Notes: generated by a model not told the origin, from the sequence alone. Numbered from the stretch's first letter, positions 1 through 9,323 are shown. The stretch is DNA of 38,145 bases from Palsa-892 sp035555855 (GCA_035555855.1 DATMGD010000047.1:1-38145); one strand, 5' to 3'. Numbers and translations: made by a program.

Positions 1-396
<396 letters not shown>

Positions 397-408
397 TCTT
401 GTCGTCAA

Positions 409-429
409 TGCCCACGCGGAAGCGTGGCA
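409..429 (+). other. Hairpin in the 23S-5S spacer
   Basis: TGCCCACGC and GCGTGGCA form an 8-9 bp stem with one bulged C around a GGAA loop, between the mature ends of 23S and 5S rRNA. Spacer stems in rrn transcripts commonly take part in precursor processing. That role here is inference. The spacer (397-483) holds no tRNA. Confidence 0.4.
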
Positions 430-483
430 TCGATCAAGACAGAAAAGACCCAAACAAACGCTTGCTTCAAACTGTCTTTCGCT

Positions 484-600
484 GGTCTGGTGGTATTGCG
501 AGGATCCTGAACCCGATCCCATTCCGAACTCGGCCGTTAAAATCCTTTGCGCCGATGGTACTAAGTCTCAAGACTTGGGAGAGTAGGTCACTGCCAGGCC
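484..600 (+). rRNA. rrf: 5S ribosomal RNA
   Basis: The core GAACCCGATCCCATTCCGAA at about 509-528, the GCCGATGGTACT block at 551-562 and the GGGAGAGTAGGTC block near 577-589 identify 5S rRNA. The ends are set by pairing GGTCTGG at the 5' side with CCAGGCC at the 3' side (helix I). It lies about 90 nt after 23S. In many rhizobial rrn operons tRNA-fMet follows directly. Here it does not, and a terminator comes next. Confidence 0.95.
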
Positions 601-633
601 TGCTGAAGACAGTTTCTCAATCTTCACGATTTC

Positions 634-674
634 AAAAAAAGCCCGTCACGGTTTCTGCCGTGACGGGCTTTTTT
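634..674 (+). terminator. Rho-independent terminator of the rrn operon
   Basis: A perfect 11-bp stem (GCCCGTCACGG, 641-651, with CCGTGACGGGC, 658-668) closes a 6-nt loop. It is followed by T6 and preceded by A7, so it can act in both directions. It ends the rrn transcript and also sits just past the stop of the convergent hydrolase gene. Confidence 0.92.
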
Positions 675-694
675 GTTTTTCGCGCGCGGAAATT

Positions 695-1756
695 CTAGCG
701 GCGATATTCCGGCAAACGATTGAGCACGTCGGCGATCGGACCGGCGGTCCAGGCTTGCGTCACGAAATCGCGGTGACGTTCTTCTTCCGGGTTGCCGGCG
801 ATGAAGGCGACGGTGCCGGGCTTGATTCGGCCGGTGAGATTTTCAGCGATGGGAATGCTCCGGCTTTTCAGCTCTTCCTTGAGTTCAATATTGCGATAGC
901 GCGTCGAGCCAAGATAGGCGCTGACGAAGAAGGCCGAGCGATCGCTCAAGATCCAGTCCCGGAAGGTGTCGGTTTCGGCATAAAGCGAATCGAGCATAAC
1001 GATGCCGCGCAGCCGCTTGCCGATGCCGCCGTTCTTCACGACTGCCGCGGTCGGGCCATAGCCGCCGCTGTAGCTGACGATGACGACGGGCATCTTGGCG
1101 AAAACGCCTTCCGTGCGCTGGTCGCCGTAGAGCTTGGCGAGATTGCGGGAGGCTTCGCGCAGGTAGCGGGCAAAGCCGCCGGGTTGCCAGAAATTACCGG
1201 CGGAGGAATCGGAGGCGTCTAGCGCGAATTGCGGCGCGAGCAGCACGGCGTTCGAATAGGATTCGGTAATCTGGGCCGGTACCTGCTGCCGGCGGAGGAT
1301 GTCGCGGTTCAGCTCCGCGCCATGGCCGTGGAAGAAGACGACGATCACGCCGGGCTTTTTGATGTTGAAGCCCTGCGGGATATGCATCAGCGTGCGCTGG
1401 TCGTTGAAGGTCGTTTCCGAATAGGCGCGGCCGCGCGCCGAATAATGGGTACGGCGGCCGCTGTCGTCGGTGACGATGAAGGGGCGGCCGCCCGGTGCCC
1501 TGCCGTCATAGGGGAAGGGGCCGGCGAGGAATTCGACGACATCGGTGCGCGACTGTTTGAGGCCGAGATTGGCGTTGGCGCGGTTGATGGCGCCGGTCAC
1601 GATATCATTTGGCTTTTCGACAGGGGCGAAGGTGCGGACGTGATAGCTCACCCCACGGCTCTCGCCATAGCCTTCCTGCGCCTGGCTTGCGGCCGGCGTC
1701 AGACAAGCAAAAATGCAAAGTGTGGCTGTGGCCAGCGGCCGCCAGTCGACTTGCAA
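695..1756 (-). CDS. Secreted alpha/beta-hydrolase-like protein
   Basis: This 353-residue protein has a signal peptide at about 1-26 (hydrophobic core TLCIFACLTPAAS, likely cut after SQA), so it is probably periplasmic or secreted. The alpha/beta-hydrolase fold is suggested by VIVVFFHGHG (137-146, oxyanion-hole type) and VVIVSYSGG (224-232), where S230 sits in a nucleophile-elbow-like turn that departs from the strict GxSxG pattern. The natural substrate cannot be read. The start is TTG: no in-frame ATG gives a signal peptide, and GGGTGGAG lies just upstream. A hairpin sits a few bases above that ribosome binding site. The gene is convergent with the rrn operon. Confidence 0.6.
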   Translation of the reverse strand: MQVDWRPLATATLCIFACLTPAASQAQEGYGESRGVSYHVRTFAPVEKPNDIVTGAINRANANLGLKQSRTDVVEFLAGPFPYDGRAPGGRPFIVTDDSGRRTHYSARGRAYSETTFNDQRTLMHIPQGFNIKKPGVIVVFFHGHGAELNRDILRRQQVPAQITESYSNAVLLAPQFALDASDSSAGNFWQPGGFARYLREASRNLAKLYGDQRTEGVFAKMPVVIVSYSGGYGPTAAVVKNGGIGKRLRGIVMLDSLYAETDTFRDWILSDRSAFFVSAYLGSTRYRNIELKEELKSRSIPIAENLTGRIKPGTVAFIAGNPEEERHRDFVTQAWTAGPIADVLNRLPEYRR

Positions 1757-1773
1757 TGCTCCACCCTCGATAG

Positions 1774-1795
1774 CTTTCCCGGTGTTGCGGGAAAG
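1774..1795 (-). promoter_or_regulatory. Hairpin just upstream of the hydrolase ribosome binding site
   Basis: CTTTCCCG and CGGGAAAG form a perfect 8-bp stem with a 6-nt loop, ending about 18 nt before the TTG start at 1756. In the mRNA it would stand directly 5' of GAGGGTGGAG. It could tune access to the ribosome binding site or protect the 5' end. No T-run follows, so it is not a terminator. Confidence 0.35.
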
Positions 1796-1960
1796 GACTC
1801 CCCACGAGATTGAATCAACCCAATCAGTATGACTAAACGGTAAAGTCCGAAGACGACGATATCGTGGTATCGGGCTCGGCGTGAAGCCGCGAAAATCTTA
1901 AGGGAAATGTGGCAAAAAATGGCCTTTAGCGCCAATTCGCAAATAACAGGGCCTTCCAGC

Positions 1961-3064
1961 ATGTCGCGCGGAATGAAAATCGCTGTGTTGATGATGGGCC
2001 TCGTCTTTGCCTTTGCAGGCCCGGGGCATGCCGACAGCACCAACGCCAACGACACGGCGCGGCTCCTCGCCGGCCTGCCGCTTGGGCTCAATTCGCCGCT
2101 CGCCCGCTACGAGAACGATCCGGCCTGGAAGCAACATGCACAGGCGTTCAACGGCGCATGGAAAAAGCTCGACGACGGCCAGCTCAAGAAGGTGCGCGCC
2201 TGGTCGGAAGCGAATCTCAAAAATCCGCAGCAGACGCTGTTCTACGCCTTCAGCGGCCCGGATTTTCTCTACGCCGATGCGTTCTTTCCGAGAGCCAAAA
2301 CCTATGTGCTCGCCGGCCTCGAGGCGGTCGGTGCCGTTCCCGAGATCAACGAGCGCACGCGCTATTCGCTCACCGATCTCCGCGCCTCGATGAGCACGAT
2401 CCTGAACATCAGCTTCTTCATCACGAGGCACATGCGTGAGCAGTTGCACGACGGCTCGCAGCTCACCGGCACGCTGCCGATCCTTTACGTGTTCCTGGCG
2501 CGCGCCGGCAAGGAAATCAAAGACGTCACGCTGATCCAGCTCGAGAGCGACGGCTCAACGAAACCGTTCGACCGTTCGCTGCGCGGCCGCGCTTCGGGCA
2601 AGACCGGGAGCGGCGTGAAGATCGATTTTTCAGACGCCGACGGCACACCGCGCACGCTCTATTATTTCAGCACGGATCTTTCGGACCCTGGCGTGAAGAC
2701 GACGGGCTTCCTGCCGTTTTGCGAGAAGCTTGCGCCGGGCGACGCGTTCCTCAAGAGCGCCTCGTACTTGATGCATGGCCACGGCTTCGACACGATCCGC
2801 GAGCTTCTCGTCGCGAATAGCCGGACCATCGTGCAGGACGATTCCGGCATTCCGCTGCGGGGTTTCAAGGCGAGCGAGTGGACATTCCTGCCGTTCGGCA
2901 ACTATCTCCATCCGCTCGGGATTTTCCCCGGCACCTATCAGCCACGGCTCAAGGAAATGTTCGCGAAGGCGCCGAAGCTCGATTTCGGCGTCGGTTATCG
3001 CCACCGGCCGAACGAATCGAATCTGATGATCGCTGTCCGCAACAGCGAAAAGGCCGGTCAGTAA
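1961..3064 (+). CDS. Secreted protein of unknown function
   Basis: This is a 367-residue protein starting MSRGMKIAVLMMG. The hydrophobic segment and the AGPGHA|DS site predict a Sec signal peptide of about 25 residues. The frame is open further upstream to 1907, but starting there would put a polar extension before the signal, so the ATG at 1961 (or 1973) is preferred. I do not recognise the family. The mature part has a tract rich in aromatic residues (PQQTLFYAFSGPDFLYADAF) and a late SYLMHGHGFDTIRELL segment, with no obvious catalytic signature. Its stop codon directly abuts that of the convergent permease. It diverges from the secreted hydrolase across a 204-bp gap, and both being exported hints at a shared role in the envelope. 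Confidence 0.65.
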   Translation: MSRGMKIAVLMMGLVFAFAGPGHADSTNANDTARLLAGLPLGLNSPLARYENDPAWKQHAQAFNGAWKKLDDGQLKKVRAWSEANLKNPQQTLFYAFSGPDFLYADAFFPRAKTYVLAGLEAVGAVPEINERTRYSLTDLRASMSTILNISFFITRHMREQLHDGSQLTGTLPILYVFLARAGKEIKDVTLIQLESDGSTKPFDRSLRGRASGKTGSGVKIDFSDADGTPRTLYYFSTDLSDPGVKTTGFLPFCEKLAPGDAFLKSASYLMHGHGFDTIRELLVANSRTIVQDDSGIPLRGFKASEWTFLPFGNYLHPLGIFPGTYQPRLKEMFAKAPKLDFGVGYRHRPNESNLMIAVRNSEKAGQ

Positions 3065-4381
3065 TTACTTGCGGCGGCTGAGCCAGAAGAGCGGCGTACC
3101 GAGCAGCGTGATGCCGATGCCGATAACGGCGCCGAGCCCTGCATAAAGGATGCTCGACCAGATCATCCAAAGTGCTGCAATTGAAAGCAAAATCGGCGGC
3201 AGCGGGTAGAGCGGCATCCTGTAGGGCAGCGCGACGCCGCGCTTGCGGAAGACGATAACCGACAGCGCGACCAAGAGCAGAAAGAACCAGAATACCGGCG
3301 CGGTATAAGCGACCATCGCCTCGAAGCCTTCGCGGGTAAGGCCGCCGAACAGAATAAGCGCGAGCGCAATCGCGCATTGCAAAAGGAGTGCGTTCTTTGG
3401 CTTGTCACCGCTCTCCTCCCAGACGCCAAACTTGCGCATGAAGGGAAAGTCGCGGCCGACCGCATAATATGTCCGCGCGCCGGTGAAGATCGTAACGCTC
3501 AAGGTCGAGAGCGCGCAGACACAGATCATGACGGCAAGCGCCGTCGCGCCGACTTCGCCGACGAAGCGGCGCATGACGTCGCTCGCAATCGCCTGGCTGT
3601 CGCGCAGGCCTTGCAAGCCGAGCGAATGCAGATAGGCATAGTTGACCGCAAGATAAAGCACGATGACGGCGGCGGTTGCGATCAGCAGCGTGCGCACCAT
3701 GTTGCGCGAGGCGTCCTTCAGCTCGCCGCCGAGATAGGCGGCTTCATTCCAGCCGCCGTAGGTCAGCAGTACGAACACCGTCGCGAGCCCGATCGAGCCC
3801 GCGAAATTCGAAGCCGCGGCGGGGCCCGCTTCAGGAGCCGCAACCGCGATGCCGGAGACAATGAGAATGAGCTTGGTCGCAATGGTGAGCGAAGTGAGGC
3901 CCCACTGCGTCCACACTGTTTGCGGCGTGCCAAGGACATTGAGCCCGGTGAGCGCGATGACGGCGGTCGCCGCATGGATCGCAGTGCTGTAGCTGCCGAG
4001 CGGAAGAATCACCGAAGCATATTCGCCATAGACGAAGGCGACGGCGGCGATTGCGCCGGTCTGGATCACGGTGCCGCGCGCCCAGGCGAACAGAAGGCCG
4101 ACCGGCTTGCCATAGGCGAGGGTGAGATAGCGATATTCGCCGCCGGCGTCCGGGTTGGCGCTGCCGAGTTCGGCGTAGCACAGCGCGCCGACCAGCATGA
4201 CCAAACCGCCGAGCAGCCACACGCCGTAGAATGCGGCCTCGTTCGGCACGTTTGCGGCGACGAGCGCCGGTGTCTTGAAGATGCCGATGCCGACCACGAC
4301 GCCGATCAGAAAAATCGCGCCGTCGATGACCGAAAGCGCGCGCAGGGGCCGGGAACCGGAAGGTTGCGGGGTGGCGGCCAT
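3065..4381 (-). CDS. APC-family amino acid permease
   Basis: This 438-residue inner-membrane transporter of the amino acid-polyamine-organocation superfamily has about 12 hydrophobic segments. The N-terminal helix reads GAIFLIGVVVGIGIFKTPALVA, carrying the GxG(I/V)F substrate-binding break of APC transporters. The conserved GGEYRYL turn follows TM2-3. The start is taken at the ATG at 4381 (MAATPQPSG), because the 26 residues upstream are basic and come from the tRNA-proximal spacer. Substrate is not predictable. It faces the tRNA-fMet region on one side and ends stop-to-stop with the unknown secreted protein on the other. Confidence 0.85.
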   Translation of the reverse strand: MAATPQPSGSRPLRALSVIDGAIFLIGVVVGIGIFKTPALVAANVPNEAAFYGVWLLGGLVMLVGALCYAELGSANPDAGGEYRYLTLAYGKPVGLLFAWARGTVIQTGAIAAVAFVYGEYASVILPLGSYSTAIHAATAVIALTGLNVLGTPQTVWTQWGLTSLTIATKLILIVSGIAVAAPEAGPAAASNFAGSIGLATVFVLLTYGGWNEAAYLGGELKDASRNMVRTLLIATAAVIVLYLAVNYAYLHSLGLQGLRDSQAIASDVMRRFVGEVGATALAVMICVCALSTLSVTIFTGARTYYAVGRDFPFMRKFGVWEESGDKPKNALLLQCAIALALILFGGLTREGFEAMVAYTAPVFWFFLLLVALSVIVFRKRGVALPYRMPLYPLPPILLSIAALWMIWSSILYAGLGAVIGIGITLLGTPLFWLSRRK

Positions 4382-4558
4382 TTGCCTCTGTCCGAAAGCG
4401 GGAATCGGGCGAGCGATAGCAGGATTGATGCGGAAAATCTTGGCTTTTCGCCTTCCCAAGCGGGTTCACAATTGCTACATACGCCGCGCTCGCAACAGAA
4501 TTCGCACGGGGCAAGGCAGTCCCAGACCCGATGGGTCAGGGTGCTGGGCAACGTGCTC

Positions 4559-4582
4559 GGATTATCGCGGAGTGGAGCAGCC
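4559..4582 (+). repeat. Truncated copy of the 5' end of tRNA-fMet with its flank
   Basis: GGATTATCGCGGAGTGGAGCAGCC at 4559-4582 matches 4640-4663 with one change (A for G). The second copy covers six bases of 5' flank and the first 17 bases of the intact tRNA-fMet. A shared CAACG lies a few bases further upstream in both. After this point similarity stops, so the copy lacks the anticodon arm and everything 3' of it. The offset is 81 bp. It cannot make a tRNA. Confidence 0.85.
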
Positions 4583-4646
4583 AAGGGCCGAGCGCAAGCG
4601 AGGCCACCGGTCAAAAGCCGGGCTGTTCGACAACGCCAAGGATTAT

Positions 4647-4724
<78 letters not shown>

Positions 4725-4727
4725 ATT

Positions 4728-4758
4728 AACGCCGTCCGGGAAACCGGGCGGCGTTTTT
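4728..4758 (+). terminator. Rho-independent terminator after tRNA-fMet
   Basis: AACGCCGTCCGG (4728-4739) pairs with CCGGGCGGCGTT (4744-4755) with one G-U wobble around a GAAA loop, followed by T5. It starts four bases after the tRNA and overlaps the last bases of the convergent ogt-like gene. Confidence 0.9.
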
Positions 4759-5347
4759 ATTTGCCGGATTGCCTGTCGGTGCGCGCTTCGAGCGGCAGAC
4801 GCTCGAACAACGATGGCTCGTCCGACAGCTGCGCCCCTTCGATGGTGAGCAGTTTGAGCTTGGTCCTGACCCCGCCCGAGCCCGAGTAGCCGCCGGGGCG
4901 GCCATTGGCCGCGAGCACGCGGTGACAGGGGATGACGACCGGGATCGGGTTTTCGCCGAGCGCCTGGCCGACATCGCGGGCGGCCTGCGGCTCCTTGCCG
5001 AGCCGCTTGGCGATATCGCCATAGGTCATGGTTTCGCCGGGCTGCAAAGCGGAAATGATTTCGTAAACCTGCCGGTTGAATTCGGGCAGCTCTTTGATGT
5101 CGAGCTTTGCCGTCGAGAAATCGGCGGGCCTGCCGTCGAGCAGCGCGACGATATTCTCGATCGTCGTTGCGACATTGGCCGGCGGCGGCGTTTCGACTGC
5201 ATCACGAAAACGCTTTTGCAGACGCGCGCGTGTGCGGCCTTCGGTCGCCTCCGGCAGTTGGACGCCGACGATGCCGTGCTCGCCCCAAATGATGCCGCAC
5301 GGGCCGATGGCGGTTTCAAAGATCGCGAAATTCGGTTTCATCGTCAT
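4757..5347 (-). CDS. ogt: Methylated-DNA-[protein]-cysteine S-methyltransferase
   Basis: This 196-residue protein has the active site IPCHRVLAANGRPGGYSGS, with C141 as the acceptor cysteine that takes methyl or alkyl groups from O6-alkylguanine in a suicide reaction. The preceding helix-turn-helix (about 91-136, including TYGDIAKRLGK) inserts the arginine-type finger and flips the base. The N-terminal half is the weakly conserved Ada/Ogt RNase-H-like domain. No Ada methyl-sensing domain is fused, so it is an Ogt-type constitutive repair enzyme. It lies 53 bp after the aminotransferase on the same strand, so co-transcription is likely, though the roles are unrelated. Confidence 0.93.
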   Translation of the reverse strand: MTMKPNFAIFETAIGPCGIIWGEHGIVGVQLPEATEGRTRARLQKRFRDAVETPPPANVATTIENIVALLDGRPADFSTAKLDIKELPEFNRQVYEIISALQPGETMTYGDIAKRLGKEPQAARDVGQALGENPIPVVIPCHRVLAANGRPGGYSGSGGVRTKLKLLTIEGAQLSDEPSLFERLPLEARTDRQSGK

Positions 5348-5400
5348 CGATTATGGCCTGCGGCGGAGGCGGCACCACCCGATTTCACGAGCCGTGATAT

Positions 5401-6585
5401 TCATGCCGCCTTGCGGCTCGCCAGAAACTCGTCCATGCGGCCGAGCGCTTTCTGGATGTTCGGCGTCGAGTTCGCATAGGAGATGCGCATATAGCCCTCG
5501 CCAAGGATGCCGAAATCCGGACCGCCGGTAGTGGCGACGCCGGTTTCTTCCAAGAGCGTTGAGGCGAGCGCCTTTGCCTTCCAGCCGGTCTCCTTGATGT
5601 TCGGGAAAGCGTAGAAGGCGCCTTTCGGCGTTCGGCACGAAACGCCCGGCAGCTTGTTCAAGCCTTCGACCACGACCTTGCGGCGCTTGTCGAACTCGGC
5701 GGCCATTTTTGCGACGGCATCCTGCGGGCCGGTGAGGGCGGCGATCGCCGCGTATTGCGACGGCGCGTTGACGCAAGAGTAGCTGTTGACCGCGAGCTTC
5801 CTCGCATATTCGTAAAGTTTGCCGGGCCACACCGAATAGCCCATGCGCCAGCCGGTCATGGCATAAGTTTTCGACCAGCCGTTCAACATCACGAGGCGAT
5901 CGCGGATCGACGGATAAGAGAGCAGGCAAACATGTTGCTCGCCATCATAAATGAGCTGGTCGTAGATCTCGTCGGACAGGATCGCGACATTGGGATGCTT
6001 CTCGAGGCCGGCGATGAGTTTGTCGACTTCGGCTTTCGGCGTGACGCCGCCGGTCGGGTTGGCCGGTGAATTGAGGATAAGAAGGCGTGTCTTCGGCGTG
6101 ATTAGCCTCAGCGTTTCCTCCGCCGAAAAGGCAAAGCCGTTTTCCTCGCGGATCGGCACCGGGATCGGCTTTGCGCCGGTGAATTCGATCATCGAGCGAT
6201 AGATCGGAAAACCGGGATCTGGGTAGAGAATGTCCGCGCCGGGCTCGCCGAACATCAAAATCGTCTCGAACATCGTGACCTTGCCGCCCGGCACGATCAT
6301 GACGCGGTCGGGCGAGACCTCGACGCCGTGGCGTCTGTGCAGGTCGGCGGCGACGGCTTCGCGGAGCGGCAGGATACCGACCGAAGGCGTGTAGCCGTGG
6401 TGGCCGTCCCGCAGCGCCTTGATCGCAGCTTCGACAATGTGTTTCGGCGTCGGAAAATCCGGCTGGCCGATGCCGAGGTTGATGATGTCACGGCCCAGGG
6501 CCGCCAGTTCCGTTGCGCGCGCAAGCACGGCGAATGCATTTTCCTCGCCGATCCGGTCGAATGCCGCCACCGTTTGCAACGCCAT
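5401..6585 (-). CDS. Pyridoxal-phosphate aminotransferase, class I
   Basis: This is a 394-residue fold-type I aminotransferase of the aspartate/aromatic group. Visible landmarks are NLGIGQPDFPTP (36-47, substrate side), NSPANPTGG (172-180, with N176 contacting PLP), SDEIYD (204-209, D205 for the pyridine nitrogen) and GWSKTYAMTGWRMGY (236-250) with the Schiff-base lysine K239 and R247 for the PLP phosphate. It interconverts an amino acid and a 2-oxo acid. The amino donor cannot be fixed from sequence. It diverges from the dehydratase gene across an 89-bp gap that must hold both promoters. Confidence 0.88.
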   Translation of the reverse strand: MALQTVAAFDRIGEENAFAVLARATELAALGRDIINLGIGQPDFPTPKHIVEAAIKALRDGHHGYTPSVGILPLREAVAADLHRRHGVEVSPDRVMIVPGGKVTMFETILMFGEPGADILYPDPGFPIYRSMIEFTGAKPIPVPIREENGFAFSAEETLRLITPKTRLLILNSPANPTGGVTPKAEVDKLIAGLEKHPNVAILSDEIYDQLIYDGEQHVCLLSYPSIRDRLVMLNGWSKTYAMTGWRMGYSVWPGKLYEYARKLAVNSYSCVNAPSQYAAIAALTGPQDAVAKMAAEFDKRRKVVVEGLNKLPGVSCRTPKGAFYAFPNIKETGWKAKALASTLLEETGVATTGGPDFGILGEGYMRISYANSTPNIQKALGRMDEFLASRKAA

Positions 6586-6674
6586 TGCTCTGCCTTTCGC
6601 GCCCGTTGATTTCGCCCTGACTTTAGGCGCATGAATTATGCAAAATCAAATCCAGGTCGCCCGGGAGAAACGGA

Positions 6675-8480
6675 ATGCTCGACAGCACCCAGAAACCGAA
6701 GCGGAAGCTGCGCTCCCAGCTGTGGTTTGATAATCCCGACAATCCGGGCATGACCGCACTTTATCTCGAGCGCTATCTCAATTTCGGGCTGACGCTCGAA
6801 GAGTTGCGCGGCGGCAAGCCGATCATCGGCATCGCGCAGACGGGCTCGGATCTTTCGCCCTGCAACCGGCATCATCTCGAGCTGGCTCATCGTGTGCGCG
6901 AGGGCATTCGAGAAGCAGGCGGCGTTGCCTTCGAGTTTCCGACACACCCGATCCAGGAGACCGGCAAGCGCCCGACGGCGGCGCTCGACCGCAACCTTGC
7001 CTATCTCGGTCTCGTCGAGGTGCTCTTCGGCTATCCGCTGGATGGCGTGGTGCTGACGACCGGCTGCGACAAGACGACACCCGCCTGCATCATGGCAGCG
7101 GCGACGGTGAACATTCCGGCGATCGTGCTCTCTGGCGGGCCGATGCTGAACGGCTGGTTCAAGGGCGAGCGCACGGGCTCCGGCACCATCGTGTGGAAAG
7201 CGCGCGAGATGCTGGCGGCCGGCGAGATCGACTACGACGGCTTCCTCAAGCTCGTCGCATCGTCGGCGCCGTCGGCGGGACATTGCAACACCATGGGCAC
7301 GGCTTCGACGATGAATGCACTTGCCGAGGCGCTTGGCATGTCGCTGCCGGGCTGCGCTGCGATTCCGGCGCCGTATCGCGAGCGCGGGCAGATTGCCTAT
7401 GAGACGGGCAAGCGCATCGTCGAGATGGTGGATGAAGATCTGAAGCCTTCCGACATTCTCACGCGCGAAGCGTTCGAGAACACGATTGTCGTCAATTCAG
7501 CGATCGGCGGCTCGACCAATGCACCGATCCACATCAACGCGATTGCGCGTCACATCGGCGTGCCGCTCACCGTTGATGACTGGCAGCGCGTCGGCCACGA
7601 GATTCCGCTTCTTGTGAACATGCAGCCAGCCGGGCAATATCTCGGCGAGGAATTCCATCGCGCCGGCGGCGTGCCGGCAGTCGTGGCCGAATTAATGAAA
7701 GCCGGAAAAATTCACAAGCAAGCCAAAACCGTGAACGGCAAGGGCATCGGCGAGAATTGCAAAGGGCAACTGTCGTGGGATCGCGACGTCATCTTTGAGT
7801 ACGAAAAACCGCTGGTGAAGGATGCGGGTTTCATCGTGCTGCGTGGCAATCTGTTCGACAATGCGATCATGAAGACCAGCGTGATTTCAAAAGAGTTTCG
7901 CGACCGCTATCTTTCCGATCCGAAAAATCCCGAAGCCTTCGAGGGTCGCGCCATCGTATTCGAGGGGCCCGAGGACTATCATCACCGCATCGACGATGCT
8001 TCGCTCAAGATCGACGAGCACTGCATGCTGTTCATTCGCGGCACCGGCCCGATCGGCTATCCGGGCGGCGCCGAGGTCGTGAACATGCAGCCGCCGGCGG
8101 CGCTCATTAAACGCGGGATCAAGTCGTTGCCCTGCATCGGCGACGGGCGGCAATCGGGCACGTCGGGCTCGCCTTCGATTCTGAATGCGTCCCCTGAAGC
8201 GGCGGCGGGCGGCGGACTTGCGCTGCTGCAAACAGGCGATCGCGTGCGGATCGATCTCAAAAAGGGCGAGGCCAATATCCTGCTTCCCGCCGAAGAGCTT
8301 GCCGCGCGCCGGACGGCGCTCGCGAAGAATGGCGGCTTTCCGATGCCTGCAAGCCAGACGCCGTGGCAGGAAATCCAGCGCGGCATGGTCGAGCAGTTCG
8401 ACGAGGGCATGGTGCTGAAGCCCGCGGTCAAATATCAGCGCGTGGCGCAGACGGCGGGAACACCAAGAGACAATCACTAA
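6675..8480 (+). CDS. IlvD/Edd-family sugar-acid dehydratase
   Basis: This 601-residue enzyme belongs to the dihydroxy-acid/6-phosphogluconate dehydratase family and most resembles the pentonate (L-arabonate/D-xylonate) dehydratases. C63 (SPCNRHH), C131 (TTGCDKTTP) and C204 (GHCNTMGTA) are the three cluster-ligand cysteines, with the spacing of the [2Fe-2S] L-arabonate dehydratase. The expected reaction is dehydration of an aldonate to a 2-keto-3-deoxy acid. The early H-rich NRHHLEL stretch and the IGGSTNAP motif (Mg site) are intact. It opens a run of five same-strand genes with small gaps, so it probably catalyses an early step of that pathway. A role as biosynthetic IlvD is less likely because of the length and the context. 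Confidence 0.85.
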   Translation: MLDSTQKPKRKLRSQLWFDNPDNPGMTALYLERYLNFGLTLEELRGGKPIIGIAQTGSDLSPCNRHHLELAHRVREGIREAGGVAFEFPTHPIQETGKRPTAALDRNLAYLGLVEVLFGYPLDGVVLTTGCDKTTPACIMAAATVNIPAIVLSGGPMLNGWFKGERTGSGTIVWKAREMLAAGEIDYDGFLKLVASSAPSAGHCNTMGTASTMNALAEALGMSLPGCAAIPAPYRERGQIAYETGKRIVEMVDEDLKPSDILTREAFENTIVVNSAIGGSTNAPIHINAIARHIGVPLTVDDWQRVGHEIPLLVNMQPAGQYLGEEFHRAGGVPAVVAELMKAGKIHKQAKTVNGKGIGENCKGQLSWDRDVIFEYEKPLVKDAGFIVLRGNLFDNAIMKTSVISKEFRDRYLSDPKNPEAFEGRAIVFEGPEDYHHRIDDASLKIDEHCMLFIRGTGPIGYPGGAEVVNMQPPAALIKRGIKSLPCIGDGRQSGTSGSPSILNASPEAAAGGGLALLQTGDRVRIDLKKGEANILLPAEELAARRTALAKNGGFPMPASQTPWQEIQRGMVEQFDEGMVLKPAVKYQRVAQTAGTPRDNH

Positions 8481-8492
8481 GGAAAATTACTC

Positions 8493-9323
8493 ATGGCAAG
8501 CATTGCGGAAAAGCGCGCGGCCTTTCACGCGCTACATAAGAGTGGCTGTTTTGTCATTCCGAATCCGTGGGATGTCGGTAGCGCGCGCTGGCTGCAGGGT
8601 ATGGGCTTCCGGGCGCTCGCCAGCACGTCGTCGGGCTTCGCGTGGTCGCGCGGCTTTGCCGACAATCATGTGACGCGCGAGATGGTGCTCGCGCATCTTG
8701 CGGAACTCGTCGCGGCGACCGATGTGCCGATCAACGCCGATTTCGAGGGCGGCTTCGCGCACGATCCGGCGGGCGTCGCGGCCAACGTGAAGCTCGGCTG
8801 TGATACCGGCGTTGCCGGCATTTCAATCGAGGATTCGACCGGCGACAATGAGAAGCCGCTTTACGACATTGATACCGCGGTGGCGCGCATTAAAGCGGCG
8901 CGCAAGGCGATCGACGAGAAGGGCGGTGACGTCATGTTAGTTGGCCGCGCCGAGAATTTTTTTGTCGGGGTGCCCGATCTCGATGACACTATTGCGCGGC
9001 TCAAGGCCTATTCCGACGCGGGCGCCGACTGTCTCTATTCGCCGGGCATCAAAACCAAGGAGCAGATTGCCGCGGTGGTGAAGGCGGTCGCGCCGAAGCC
9101 GTTCAATCTCTTGATCGGCAACGCCATCGGCATCACCGTGAAGGATGCGGAAGAGCTCGGCGTGCGGCGGATCAGCATTGGGGGCGCGCTCGCACGCGCA
9201 GCGTGGGGCGGCTTCCTGCGCGCGGCAAAACAGATCGCGGGGGAAGGCCGTTTCGATGAGTTCGCCAATGCCGCGCCCGGTGCCGAGTTGAACAAGTTTT
9301 TCAACGGGGATCGGCGCAAGTGA
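8493..9323 (+). CDS. Isocitrate lyase/PEP mutase superfamily lyase
   Basis: This 276-residue TIM-barrel enzyme shows the superfamily's metal and substrate residues in NADFEGG (81-87, D83 and E85) and GISIEDS (109-115, E113). The KKCGH loop of true isocitrate and methylisocitrate lyases is absent, so it is not AceA or PrpB. It falls in the PEP-mutase-like branch, whose members include oxaloacetate hydrolases/decarboxylases and dimethylmalate lyase, all acting next to a 2-oxo acid carboxylate. It starts 12 bp after the dehydratase. In this cluster it is a candidate for the C-C cleavage of an oxidised keto-deoxy acid (inference). Its GTGA stop-start overlap with the next gene implies translational coupling. 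Confidence 0.8.
   Translation: MASIAEKRAAFHALHKSGCFVIPNPWDVGSARWLQGMGFRALASTSSGFAWSRGFADNHVTREMVLAHLAELVAATDVPINADFEGGFAHDPAGVAANVKLGCDTGVAGISIEDSTGDNEKPLYDIDTAVARIKAARKAIDEKGGDVMLVGRAENFFVGVPDLDDTIARLKAYSDAGADCLYSPGIKTKEQIAAVVKAVAPKPFNLLIGNAIGITVKDAEELGVRRISIGGALARAAWGGFLRAAKQIAGEGRFDEFANAAPGAELNKFFNGDRRK

Noticed and set aside
1856..1865. ACGATATCGT palindrome between the two secreted-protein genes as an operator.
   Set aside because: It is short, does not extend beyond ten bases, and no matching site is seen elsewhere in the window.
8493..9323. Calling the lyase isocitrate lyase or 2-methylisocitrate lyase.
   Set aside because: The KKCGH catalytic motif is missing and the protein is too short for AceA; only the broader superfamily can be supported.
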